From Frateuria_A sp051900415 (GTDB taxonomy: Bacteria > Pseudomonadota > Gammaproteobacteria > Xanthomonadales > Rhodanobacteraceae): a stretch of DNA of 64,000 bases. This document shows positions 23,279 to 31,534 of the stretch, piece after piece. The notes below the pieces were generated by a model, which was given only the letters and a program-made list of their open reading frames with translations, was not told the DNA's origin and made no database searches. The first letter of the stretch is position 1, and each line of letters starts with the position of its first letter. The stretch lies in assembly GCF_051900415.1 (NCBI RefSeq), contig NZ_JBHZGL010000016.1:4213-68212 (forward strand), in the 5' to 3' direction. The position numbers and the translations under genes were made by a program.

Positions 23279-25291
23279 CTATGCCCGGTCGCCGGTGAGC
23301 CGGTCGATCGGTACGGACACCCGCACCTCGAGTCCTTCGGGGTGCCAGGTGCGGGTCAGCTCGCCGGCCAGTTGGTCGCGCAGGGTAAGGTCCACCAGCC
23401 GGCTGCCGAAGCCTGTCCGCTCCGGCTCCTGCACGGCCGGCCCACCCTGCTCGCGCCAGTGCAGCGCGAAGCGGTCGGCCAAGCGCTCGCCGCGGATCTG
23501 CACCTTTCCGTCCGGCACGGCGAACGCGCCGTACTTGGCCGCATTGGTGGCCAGCTCGTGGATCGCCAGCGATAACGGCGTGAGCGCACGCGGTCCGAGC
23601 ACAATGTCGTCCCCGACCAGTTCGATGCGGTCGCATCCCGCCAGCGCATAGGGCCTGAGCAGACGGCGGGTGAGGCCCAGCACGGTGGCCTCCTTTTCGA
23701 CCGGTCCTGCGTCCGGCCCGTGGGGGCTCGCATAGTCGTGGGCTTCGCCCAGGGCCAGCAGGCGGGCGAGCAGTTCGTCGGCGAAGGCGCGGCTTTCGGG
23801 AAACTGCCGGACCGTCAGCGCGACCAGCCCCGAGACCACCGCGAAAATGTTCTTGATGCGGTGGCTGAGTTCCCTGCCGGCCAGTTCCAGTTGCTCCGCA
23901 GTGGCCTTCTGCTCGTGGATGTCGGTGCAGGTGCCCATCCAGCGCAGGATCTGGCCGGTTTCGTTGCGCACCGGATGCGCGCGGCCGAGCACCCAGCGGT
24001 AGACGCCGGTGTGGTGGCGCAGGCGGTATTCGATTTCGTAGGGCTCGCCGGTGGCAAGGCTGTGCCGCCAACGGGCGAAGGTACGCTCGCGGTCGTCCGG
24101 GTGGAACAGCTCGGCCCAGTCGTCGCCGTCGGTGGTTCCCGGCACGGCGCCGGTATATTCGTACCAGCGCTGGTTGAAGAAGTCGTGGTAGCCGTCTGGG
24201 CTGGCCGTCCAGATGATCTGATCGACCGAATCGACGATCGCGCGCAGCGACGCCCGGCTTTCCTCCAGCGCCTGCTCGGTGTGCTTGTACCCGGTGACGT
24301 CCAGGAACAGCACCACGAACCGCTCGCCCTCCAGCGGATGGGCGCGGGCCTCGTAGACGCGGTGACCCAGCGCGGACACCTGGACCTCGAATGCCGATGG
24401 CGCGCCACTGTCGACCACGGCGCCGTAGCGCTGGACCACGCTGGCCGGGAAGCCCGGTATCGCCTGGCTGACACGCCGTCCCAACACCGTCCCGGGCCGT
24501 CGGCCGGTCTGCCGCGTGAACGCCTCGTTGACCTCCAGGAACACGAAGTCGACGACCTGGCCCTGGTCGTCGCGGATGACTTCGCCGATGAAAAAGCCCT
24601 CCCGGATGCGGGCGAACAGCTCACGGTACTGCCCGTCGTCGAGCCCCGCGCTGACCGGTCCCCCGGCGCGATCGAGCCGGCCGGGGGCGGGCGGTTCGCG
24701 GATACGGCGCACGTTGTCGGTCGTGTCGTAGACGAACTGGAACGCGCCCGCCCGTTGTCCGTCGGCGTCCCGAAGCGGGAAATACTTCATTTCGTAGCTT
24801 CGGCGCTCCCGCGCCGGGTCGCCGAATTCGCCGATCTCGACGAAGGACTCCCCCGCCAGCGCCCGACTCCATATGGCGCGGACTTCCGCCTGCTGCGCAG
24901 GCATGTGCGCCAGCAGCTCCAGCATCGAATCGCCACGTCGGGGACGTAGGCCATAGACGCGCTCGAACTCCTTGGCGCTAGCCTCGTTGATGGCGAGAAA
25001 GCGGTAGTCGAGGCCGACGACCTGGACCATGGCCTGCTCGGCGTCGATCACTTGTTGAAGGATATCCAGGCCAGCAACCCCGGCGGCCGATCCGTCGGAG
25101 GCATGACCCGACGGATCGGTCGTCGCACTCGGCTGAGCCTGTGGCCGGATCATCGTGCCATCGCGCCGGCGCATGGCGCGGGTGATGTTGTCCAGAACGA
25201 GCGCATGGTGTTTGGCTTCCTCCAGGCTTGCCAGGGCGGTCCATGCGCAGCCTGCAGGCGCAGGATTCGCTGGACGCGCTTCACGCAACAT
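23279..25291 (-). CDS. PAS-sensor HWE-family histidine kinase
   Basis: Up to 670 residues. Three PAS units precede the kinase: about residues 75-195, 215-340 and 345-465; the third ends in WMGTCTDIHEQK. The core is of the HWE class, with the acceptor His477 in LSHRIKNIFAVVSG, then HELATNAAKYGAF (N-box) and WREQGGPAVQEPERTGFGSR containing the W-x-E signature. These kinases phosphorylate detached receivers and often serve light or stress sensing; there is no attached or adjacent receiver. The start is uncertain: ATG 25291, 25174 and 25153 are all possible; codon usage after about 25246 looks coding, so the long form is given. It is soluble. Confidence 0.85.
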   Translation of the reverse strand: MLREARPANPAPAGCAWTALASLEEAKHHALVLDNITRAMRRRDGTMIRPQAQPSATTDPSGHASDGSAAGVAGLDILQQVIDAEQAMVQVVGLDYRFLAINEASAKEFERVYGLRPRRGDSMLELLAHMPAQQAEVRAIWSRALAGESFVEIGEFGDPARERRSYEMKYFPLRDADGQRAGAFQFVYDTTDNVRRIREPPAPGRLDRAGGPVSAGLDDGQYRELFARIREGFFIGEVIRDDQGQVVDFVFLEVNEAFTRQTGRRPGTVLGRRVSQAIPGFPASVVQRYGAVVDSGAPSAFEVQVSALGHRVYEARAHPLEGERFVVLFLDVTGYKHTEQALEESRASLRAIVDSVDQIIWTASPDGYHDFFNQRWYEYTGAVPGTTDGDDWAELFHPDDRERTFARWRHSLATGEPYEIEYRLRHHTGVYRWVLGRAHPVRNETGQILRWMGTCTDIHEQKATAEQLELAGRELSHRIKNIFAVVSGLVALTVRQFPESRAFADELLARLLALGEAHDYASPHGPDAGPVEKEATVLGLTRRLLRPYALAGCDRIELVGDDIVLGPRALTPLSLAIHELATNAAKYGAFAVPDGKVQIRGERLADRFALHWREQGGPAVQEPERTGFGSRLVDLTLRDQLAGELTRTWHPEGLEVRVSVPIDRLTGDRA

Positions 25292-25398
25292 GGTGGATCG
25301 GGAGTCAAGGGCGTGTAGGTCCGCGGTGAACCGGCGACTTCGCTGCCGCAGGTATCGGCGTGGTAAGAAGCACCCTCACGTGCGACAGCGGAGTGTCC

Positions 25399-26355
25399 AT
25401 GTCCCGTATATTGCTTGGCTTCGGGCTGATCCTGGCATGGGCCGGATGTTCCGACCTGGAAAGCACCGCCGACGTGCGGGCGCTGAAGGCTGCGGTGGCG
25501 CCCCTGCATCTGGACGATCCCGCCCGCGACGTCAGGGGAAATGTGGCGCGCCTGGATTTTCGTCCCATCGGGCTGCGGGATCACGGCACCTGCGCTGGCT
25601 ACACCGGCAAGGACGCGCGGCTGGTCAAGCTGCAGGCCCGCCTCGGCACGCGGTGCCTGCGGGGCGCGACGCTCCGCCCCGGGTTCCCCGCGCATGACCG
25701 GCTGGTCTACGCGGCACGCGCCTACGCGCGCGCCTATAACGCGATCCTCGCGGACACGACCGGCGGGCATTTCTCCGTGCGCTTTACGGCCGACGGCCTG
25801 ACCTGGACCGTGCCTGACCGCTTCGAGATCCTGCTCCCACCCGCAGGGCGGGGACACAACCGCGATTGGGAAATGTACGCATATTGGGATGGACAGTCGC
25901 TCGGTCCTTGTCGGGAAGCGCGGAAGAGCCCACCACCATGCGGCAGCTTCGTGAGAATCATCCCGGGCTCTCGGCATGACGATCCCGGCAGGGCACCAAG
26001 CCGGCTGTCGAGCAGCCACCGTGATGGCTCGGACCTCGGGTTCACGTTGACCCCGACCCGCCTGCGCTCGGAACACTTCCCGGGGCTCAAGTACCTCGGC
26101 TCCACGGCCAAGGAGCACTACTTCGCGATGGAGTCGCCTTACATCGGCTATGTCCGGTGCTGGGAAGACAGCGACAGGTACATCGTCCCCGCGGTGGACC
26201 CCGGCTTGCCCGACAGCCACGCGCTGACCTGCTGGACCTCGTTCGAGCTGGCCAACCGCACAGAGGTGAACGTGCAGGTCTGGAACGCCAGCCTGCGCGA
26301 CGTGGCCCCGCTGCTGGCCCGGTTGTACGCGCAGGCGCGAGCCATGACTGCCTGA
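25399..26355 (+). CDS. Predicted lipoprotein of unknown family
   Basis: A 318-residue protein; ATG 25399 follows GCGGAGTG. The leader MSRILLGFGLILAWAGC is a lipoprotein signal with Cys17. The mature part has seven or so further cysteines (for example HGTCAGY, TRCLRGA, GPCREAR, PPCGSF, VRCWED, LTCWTS) spaced as if to form disulfides, which fits a periplasmic or outer-membrane location. Tryptophan- and glycine-rich stretches (RDWEMYAYWDGQSLG) suggest a beta-rich fold. I recognise no family. It diverges from the HWE kinase gene and converges on the receiver gene. Confidence 0.7.
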   Translation: MSRILLGFGLILAWAGCSDLESTADVRALKAAVAPLHLDDPARDVRGNVARLDFRPIGLRDHGTCAGYTGKDARLVKLQARLGTRCLRGATLRPGFPAHDRLVYAARAYARAYNAILADTTGGHFSVRFTADGLTWTVPDRFEILLPPAGRGHNRDWEMYAYWDGQSLGPCREARKSPPPCGSFVRIIPGSRHDDPGRAPSRLSSSHRDGSDLGFTLTPTRLRSEHFPGLKYLGSTAKEHYFAMESPYIGYVRCWEDSDRYIVPAVDPGLPDSHALTCWTSFELANRTEVNVQVWNASLRDVAPLLARLYAQARAMTA

Positions 26356-26380
26356 CCGCCCACGGCCGGATGCGTCGCGC

Positions 26381-26758
26381 TCAGGCTTCCAGCGCGGCGT
26401 TGACCATGCCCGGCAAGGTCTCCAGCGAGAACGGCTTCTGCAGCACGCGATAGACCACCGTCTGCAGCGTGGGCGGCAGCGGCGAGGGGGCGTAGCCGGT
26501 CATCAGGATGACCTTCAGGCCCGGGCGCAGGGTGCGGGCGGCTTCGGCCACCTGATAGCCGTCGATATCCGGCAGCTTGATGTCGCTCAGCAGCACGTCG
26601 ATGCGCAGGTCCGATTGCAGGGCCTGCACGCCGGAGGTGCCGTCGCTGGCTTCCACGACGCTGAAGCCGGCGTCCTGCAGGCCTTCCATGACCAGTTCAC
26701 GCAGGAACGCCTCGTCTTCGACCAGCAGGATGTGGGGGGCGGTGTCTGCAGCGGGCAT
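26381..26758 (-). CDS. Stand-alone response regulator receiver
   Basis: A 125-residue CheY-like protein with only a receiver domain: acidic pair Glu14/Asp15 (LLVEDE), phospho-acceptor Asp59 in LLSDIKLPDIDG, the Thr in LMTGYA and Lys109 in LQKPF. There is no output domain, so it must act through protein contact or phosphorelay. The start ATG overlaps the stop of the preceding kinase gene by one base (TAATG), so it is the expected partner of that kinase. It is the last gene of the receptor-YfiR-kinase-receiver operon. Confidence 0.9.
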   Translation of the reverse strand: MPAADTAPHILLVEDEAFLRELVMEGLQDAGFSVVEASDGTSGVQALQSDLRIDVLLSDIKLPDIDGYQVAEAARTLRPGLKVILMTGYAPSPLPPTLQTVVYRVLQKPFSLETLPGMVNAALEA

Positions 26759-28245
26759 TACGCTTCCTCGGGGAGAGTTTCGCGGGGGACGCGGGGAAGG
26801 ATGATGTGGATGGTCGTGCCATGGCCGACGCGACTCTCGATCTGCGCCACGCCGTTGGATTGCTCGATATAGCCCAGGATGGTGCTCAGGCCCAGGCCGG
26901 TGCCCTTGCCCACCGGCTTGGTGGTGAAGAACGGGTCGAACGCCTTTCGGCGCACGTCCTCGCTCATGCCCACGCCGGTGTCGATCACGCGCAGGCGAAC
27001 GTAGTCGCCCGGCTCCAGTCCGTTCACCGGGTGCGCCGCATCCACCGTCAGGTCGTCGGTGCAGATGCAGATCGGGCCGCCGTCGGGCATTGCATCGCGT
27101 GCGTTGATCACCAGGTTGAGGATCGCGTTCTCCATCTGGTTGGAGTCGCACAGCACCGGCCATTGCGAATCGAGCCGATAGTCGATGCGCCAGCTGGAGC
27201 CGACCGAATGATCCAGCAACGGCTGGATGCTGCGGACCAGTTCGTCCAGCCGCAGCGAGTGAGGCGACAGCGGCTGGCGGCGCGCGAAACTCAGCAGGCG
27301 CTGGGTCAGGCTGGCGGCACGGTCGATGCCGTCCTGGGCCATGTCCAGGTAGCGCTGGATCTGGCGATGACGGGCCTGGCGCTGCTCGAACAGCTCGCGG
27401 TCGCCCGCCGGCATGGCGTGCACCTGCGCGCCGGCAGCGACGCCTTCGCGTTCGAGCTGGACCTCCCGCTCGACCAGCGGATCGCTGTGCTGCAACTGCT
27501 TGTTCAGGCGCGCCAGGCTGCCGCGTATGATCATCAGCAGGTTGTTGAAGTCGTGCGCGACGCCGCCGGAGAGCTGACCGATCGCCTCCATCTTCTGGCT
27601 CTGGCGCAGCGCCTCCTCGGTACGCGCGCGGTGCTCCATCTCGTTGCTGAGACGCTCGTTGGCGGTGGCCAGCTCGCGCGCGCGTCGTTCCAGGGCCGCG
27701 TTGGCGCGCATGAGCACGCGATGGGCAACGGCCAGCGCGAACAGCATCAACACGGCCATGAGGGTCAGCAAGGCCACGCCGCTGTAGCGCGCCAGTTGAA
27801 CGATAAGCGGCGTTTCGGCGGCGCGCAGGTACACGCTGCCCACCATGGTGCTGCCCTGTTGCGCCGGCACCGCCACGACCAGGCCATCGCGCGGCAGCCG
27901 TCCACCGTTGGCGAGGCTGTCGGCCAGCGGCTTGCTGCCTGCACGCTGGAAGCCGGCGACCTGGCGGTGCGCCTCGTTGTAGACGGCGGCCGCGTCCAGG
28001 CGCGGATCGAGCATCAGCGCATTGACGTATTCCTGCGCGGTGGCGTGGTCGTTGAATGCGATCGCCGCAGTGACGCTGGCGGCCAGGATCTTGGCCTGCA
28101 CGGTGAGCTGGCGGCGATGTTCTCCGTGCGAGGAGTGGTACTGATAACCCGCCGCGAGCGCGCCGGCCAACAGCAGCAGGCCGGCGGCGACCAGCGACAT
28201 CACGGGCCGGAACACGAAGGGCTGGCCGTGGCCCTGCCGTTTCAC
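26758..28245 (-). CDS. Membrane histidine kinase with CHASE8-like periplasmic sensor
   Basis: A 495-residue kinase with GTG start at 28245, overlapping the YfiR stop as GTGA and preceded by GAGGGAGGC. Helix 1 is about residues 14-35 and helix 2 about 152-175; between lies a periplasmic domain (AKILAASVTAAIAFNDHATA, then ALMLDPRLDAAAVYNEA) typical of CHASE8, the sensor of YfiN-type proteins. A coiled coil leads to His231 in GVAHDFNNLLMII, then NLVINARDAMP, DTGVGMS and GKGTGLGLSTI. An insertion of about 40 residues (253-293) separates the two dimerisation helices. No receiver is fused; the next gene encodes one. It probably receives its signal from YfiR in the periplasm. Confidence 0.88.
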   Translation of the reverse strand: MKRQGHGQPFVFRPVMSLVAAGLLLLAGALAAGYQYHSSHGEHRRQLTVQAKILAASVTAAIAFNDHATAQEYVNALMLDPRLDAAAVYNEAHRQVAGFQRAGSKPLADSLANGGRLPRDGLVVAVPAQQGSTMVGSVYLRAAETPLIVQLARYSGVALLTLMAVLMLFALAVAHRVLMRANAALERRARELATANERLSNEMEHRARTEEALRQSQKMEAIGQLSGGVAHDFNNLLMIIRGSLARLNKQLQHSDPLVEREVQLEREGVAAGAQVHAMPAGDRELFEQRQARHRQIQRYLDMAQDGIDRAASLTQRLLSFARRQPLSPHSLRLDELVRSIQPLLDHSVGSSWRIDYRLDSQWPVLCDSNQMENAILNLVINARDAMPDGGPICICTDDLTVDAAHPVNGLEPGDYVRLRVIDTGVGMSEDVRRKAFDPFFTTKPVGKGTGLGLSTILGYIEQSNGVAQIESRVGHGTTIHIILPRVPRETLPEEA

Positions 28246-28868
28246 GACGCCTCCCTCACCGCCAGGGCGAGGTTGAGCAGCTTGGAGTTGATGGTGATGT
28301 GGTTGCGCGCGGCGGCGCCGGTGTCGATCACGAAGCGCACGCGGCCGTGATCGATGACGAACTGCACGATGCCGCCATCGGCGTGTGGTTCCGTAGAGTC
28401 GACCACGGTGAGCACTGGCTTGCCGCTGACCGCGTCGAGCGCCTGCTGGACGGTCTGCGACGAGAGGCGGCTGATGAACACGATCTGGCACTGGCTATCG
28501 GGCGTGAGTGTTTCGAGCCGATGCACCTCGAACGGGTGCGTGCCCAGGCTGCGCCCGGCGATCGCTTGCTGAAGGTAGGCATCGAACGGGGCATCGCCGG
28601 CCACGCAGATGCGGAAGGGCTGTTCGGGCGATTCGAACGTCGCCGGCGGCCAGTTCACGAACGGTGCCAGCTTGTAGAGGTACGTCGCCTTGACCGCGTA
28701 CTCCAGCGAAACGGCCGGCGGCGGGTGCGGCCCGGGCTGCGGCGAGGCCTCACAGGCCGTGCATGCCAGCAGCAGCGCAAGCAGGCGGGCCGGCGTACGC
28801 GCGCGGAGCCGGGCAAGCAGTCCGGGCACGCGGGTCCTGGCGGGGGTGCGGTGGTTGCGGATCGACAT
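28242..28868 (-). CDS. YfiR family periplasmic regulator
   Basis: A 208-residue member of the YfiR (DUF4154) family. A long basic N-terminus leads to a hydrophobic core ending LLACTAC, so it may be secreted or lipidated. The mature domain carries the family pattern AVKATYLYKLAPFVNWPPATF, FRICVAGDAPFDAYLQQAI, then CQIVFISRL, VLTVVD and GGIVQFVIDHGRVRFVID. In Pseudomonas, YfiR is a periplasmic repressor of the CHASE8-containing cyclase YfiN. Here it lies between a TonB-dependent receptor (24 bases away) and a CHASE8 kinase (4-base overlap), so it probably links the two. Confidence 0.88.
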   Translation of the reverse strand: MSIRNHRTPARTRVPGLLARLRARTPARLLALLLACTACEASPQPGPHPPPAVSLEYAVKATYLYKLAPFVNWPPATFESPEQPFRICVAGDAPFDAYLQQAIAGRSLGTHPFEVHRLETLTPDSQCQIVFISRLSSQTVQQALDAVSGKPVLTVVDSTEPHADGGIVQFVIDHGRVRFVIDTGAAARNHITINSKLLNLALAVREAS

Positions 28869-28892
28869 CTCCTAAGGGCGTCCGGCCGCGCG

Positions 28893-30863
28893 TCAGAAAT
28901 TCAGCCGCGCGTCGAGCGACACGCCGCGCCCGATGCGATTGCCGTTGGGATATTCCTGGTGCCAGGCATGCAACAGGTTCGAGCCGGACAGCGAAAGCTC
29001 CAGTTTGTCGTTCACCAGCCAGCCCAGGCGCAGGTCCAGCTCCACGTAGCCGGGCACCTTCGGATCGGGCAAGGCATCCACGCCGCGCAGGTCGGCGAAC
29101 AGCGTCCAGCTGTCGGACAGGTTCATCATCGAACGGATGAAACCCTGGTACTGCGGGTCGTCGCCGGCCTGCGACACGCCAAGCAGCGCGGCGCTGGGCG
29201 ACTTGAAGCCCAGGTGCTGGCGCTGCGCATCGAAGCCGGCGCCCAGTTGCCACCAGTCGCTGATCGCGTAGCTGCCCCAGGCTTCCACGCCATAGGTGTG
29301 CCCCTTCATGCCGTTGCCCCAGGTCAGGGGCAGGCCCGTGGGCGAAAGCTCGACTGTCCTCAGGTCGTCGTAGACGTTGTAGTACAGCGACACCGACACG
29401 GTCGCGCGGGTGGCCACCTGGCCGCGCCAGCCGGCCTCGTAGGCGGTGAGCTTTTCGCGCCTGAACGCCGGATTGCCGGTCAGGAAGACGACCGTGCCGA
29501 GCTTCTCGATCACGTCCTCGTCGAACGGGGTCGGCGTGCGTACCGCACGCGAAGCGGCGGCCCACAGCAGGTTGTTCGCACCGGGCATCCAGGACAGCCG
29601 CAGATTGGGCATCAGCGACACGCCCGAATACGGATCGTTCTCGGCCTTCAGGCCCAGCGTGAGCTGGGTTTTGTCGTTGAGCGCCACCTGGTCCTGCACG
29701 AAGGCGTTGGCCAGGTTCTGGGTATTCCGCGCCGGATCCCACAGCAGCGAATCGGCCGTCCCGATGCGGGGCGTGATGTCGTAGCGGTAGATGCGGTCAC
29801 CCAGGCCCCACAGCAGCTGCTGGCGATCGCCCACGGCCAGGCTGTGCTGCAATTCCACGTCCAGCGTGTCCAGCGCGAAGCCGCTGCCGCCATCGCTGCT
29901 GTCGCGGCGATGCACGTGGTCGTAGTAGGCCTGCAACTGGACGCCCGAGGTGTCGCTGATGGTGTGCCGCCAGCGCGCCAGCACGTCCGCCTCGGTGCTG
30001 CGCGCATCGGAATCGCCGGGCTGGTCGGTACGGCCGTCGTGCAGGTCGCCCTGCAACATGACCGTGTCGCTGGGGCTGCTTTCGATGTCCACGCGGACGC
30101 CGACCTGCGGGCTGTTCCAGCCGTTGCGTGCAGGCCGCCCGCTGGCATCGTCCAGCTCATGGCGGCGCACGTCGCGCGCGTAGACCCGGTAGTGCGCATG
30201 CTTGCCGAGGGCACCGCCGTACTGCACGGCCGCGCTGGTTTCCAGGTTGCCCACGCGCACGGCCAGCAAGCCGCCGTCGGACTCGGCGCTGTTGCGCGTG
30301 ATGATGTTGATGACGCCGTTGACCGCGTTGGCGCCCCACAGTGCGCCGCCCGGGCCGCTGATCACCTCGATCCGCTCGATGTTCTCCGGAAGCACGAACT
30401 GGTCGTCCCAGTACATGCCCGAGAAGATCGGCGAGTACACGCTGCGGCCGTCGATCATCACCAGCAACTTGTTGGGGAAATTCTGCGCGACGCTGTTGCC
30501 GCTGAAGCCGCGCGCGGTGACGAGGTAGTTGGCCGGGCTGGTCTGGAACACTTCCAGGTTGGGCGCCATCCGCAGGATGTCGGGCAGGCTCCGGGCGCCC
30601 GAACGCATGATGTCGTCGTGGCTGATCACGTAGACGGCCGCGGGCGCCTTGCTCAGCGGCTCCGGGTTCTTGGTCACCGAGGAGACGACCACCTTGCCCA
30701 GATCTTCCAGCGTGAGACTGCCCAGATCGGTCGGCTGGGCCACCAGGCACATCGCGCGGGTCGACAGCGCAAGCAGGGTCATCGTGAGGGCGCCACGCGC
30801 CAGCGCACGCCTTCCCGCGCTCGTTCGCACGCTTCCTTGCGAAGGGGAATCCGGGCAGCGCAT
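28893..30863 (-). CDS. TonB-dependent receptor
   Basis: A 656-residue outer-membrane receptor. ATG 30863 is preferred because TAAGGA lies nine bases upstream; ATG 30872 is three codons earlier. The signal region is weak but hydrophobic (LTMTLLALSTRAM). The mature N-terminus (SLTLEDLGKVVVSSVTKNPE) leads into a plug domain with VYVISHDDIMRSGARSLPDI, ARGFSGNSVAQNFPNKLLVM and IERIEVISGPGGALWGANA, then a beta-barrel ending in a terminal Phe (SLDARLNF). No siderophore gene is nearby. Receptors of this subfamily are often encoded with YfiR proteins, as here, which suggests signalling rather than, or besides, transport. Ligand unknown. Confidence 0.9.
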   Translation of the reverse strand: MRCPDSPSQGSVRTSAGRRALARGALTMTLLALSTRAMCLVAQPTDLGSLTLEDLGKVVVSSVTKNPEPLSKAPAAVYVISHDDIMRSGARSLPDILRMAPNLEVFQTSPANYLVTARGFSGNSVAQNFPNKLLVMIDGRSVYSPIFSGMYWDDQFVLPENIERIEVISGPGGALWGANAVNGVINIITRNSAESDGGLLAVRVGNLETSAAVQYGGALGKHAHYRVYARDVRRHELDDASGRPARNGWNSPQVGVRVDIESSPSDTVMLQGDLHDGRTDQPGDSDARSTEADVLARWRHTISDTSGVQLQAYYDHVHRRDSSDGGSGFALDTLDVELQHSLAVGDRQQLLWGLGDRIYRYDITPRIGTADSLLWDPARNTQNLANAFVQDQVALNDKTQLTLGLKAENDPYSGVSLMPNLRLSWMPGANNLLWAAASRAVRTPTPFDEDVIEKLGTVVFLTGNPAFRREKLTAYEAGWRGQVATRATVSVSLYYNVYDDLRTVELSPTGLPLTWGNGMKGHTYGVEAWGSYAISDWWQLGAGFDAQRQHLGFKSPSAALLGVSQAGDDPQYQGFIRSMMNLSDSWTLFADLRGVDALPDPKVPGYVELDLRLGWLVNDKLELSLSGSNLLHAWHQEYPNGNRIGRGVSLDARLNF

Positions 30864-31042
30864 CAGGGCCATCCTTACAGGGCAGTTGTCCAACGTCGTC
30901 TTGTTCTTGGTCCGCCGATCGGCCGCAACGGCATCGTCACCGCCGCCGGGCCGCGTCGAGCTCGGTTTTGATGCCGGACAGTGTACCGATAACAGCGCGG
31001 ACGCACCGTGTCGACCGGCAAGAATGCCGGCAGTTATGCGGA

Positions 31043-31486
31043 TCACTGCACATCGCCACCGGCCAGCGCGCGCACGAACCAGCGGATGGAAGGCGCGCCG
31101 ATGTAGTGCGCCCAGGTGTCGACGTCACGGACCATCGCTTCGCCATCGCCCCCGAACGACTGCAGATAGGCGGCCGCCGTGCCGAACTGCCGGCTGCGTG
31201 CCTGCAGGTCGCGCGCGTTGCGCAGGGTCGCGCGGATCTTCTTGGGATTACGGATCATGCCCTCGGCCGCCAGCAGGTCGTCCAGGCGGTCGTCCGGCCA
31301 GGCGGCGACCGTCGCCAGCGCGAAGTCCGCGAAGGCATGACGGATGGCGGGCCAGCGCGCGCGGACCACGGCCGGCCGGAAGCGGGCCTGGAACACGGCG
31401 GCGGTGAGCAGCTCGAAAATCTCGTCGTCGCTGCGCGCCGGTTGGCCGCCCAACGGATTCCAGCCTTCGACGACCGGGAGCGTCAT
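31043..31486 (-). CDS. DNA-3-methyladenine glycosylase I-like protein
   Basis: A 147-residue protein resembling the core of Tag glycosylases: a helical start (DDEIFELLTAAVFQARFRPAVV), FADFALATVAAWPDDRLDDLL, and EGMIRNPKKIRATLRNARDLQ, which matches the IxxxxxKIxAxxxNA segment of Tag. It lacks the N-terminal and C-terminal zinc-binding cysteine and histidine residues of the E. coli enzyme (187 residues), so it belongs to a shorter, zinc-free branch. It probably excises alkylated adenine. Upstream of the TonB receptor gene on the same strand, with 180 bases between. Confidence 0.75.
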   Translation of the reverse strand: MTLPVVEGWNPLGGQPARSDDEIFELLTAAVFQARFRPAVVRARWPAIRHAFADFALATVAAWPDDRLDDLLAAEGMIRNPKKIRATLRNARDLQARSRQFGTAAAYLQSFGGDGEAMVRDVDTWAHYIGAPSIRWFVRALAGGDVQ

Positions 31487-31534
31487 GGCGGATCGGTCCT
31501 GCGCGCGGCCCGCGCGCAGGACCTTGCGATGGCG

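Noticed and set aside
26806..28350. A 514-codon plus-strand frame
   Set aside because: Antisense to the CHASE8 kinase and without any recognisable domain.
28299..30971. An 890-codon plus-strand frame
   Set aside because: It is antisense to the YfiR and TonB-receptor genes, which have clear motifs; the translation has no domain.
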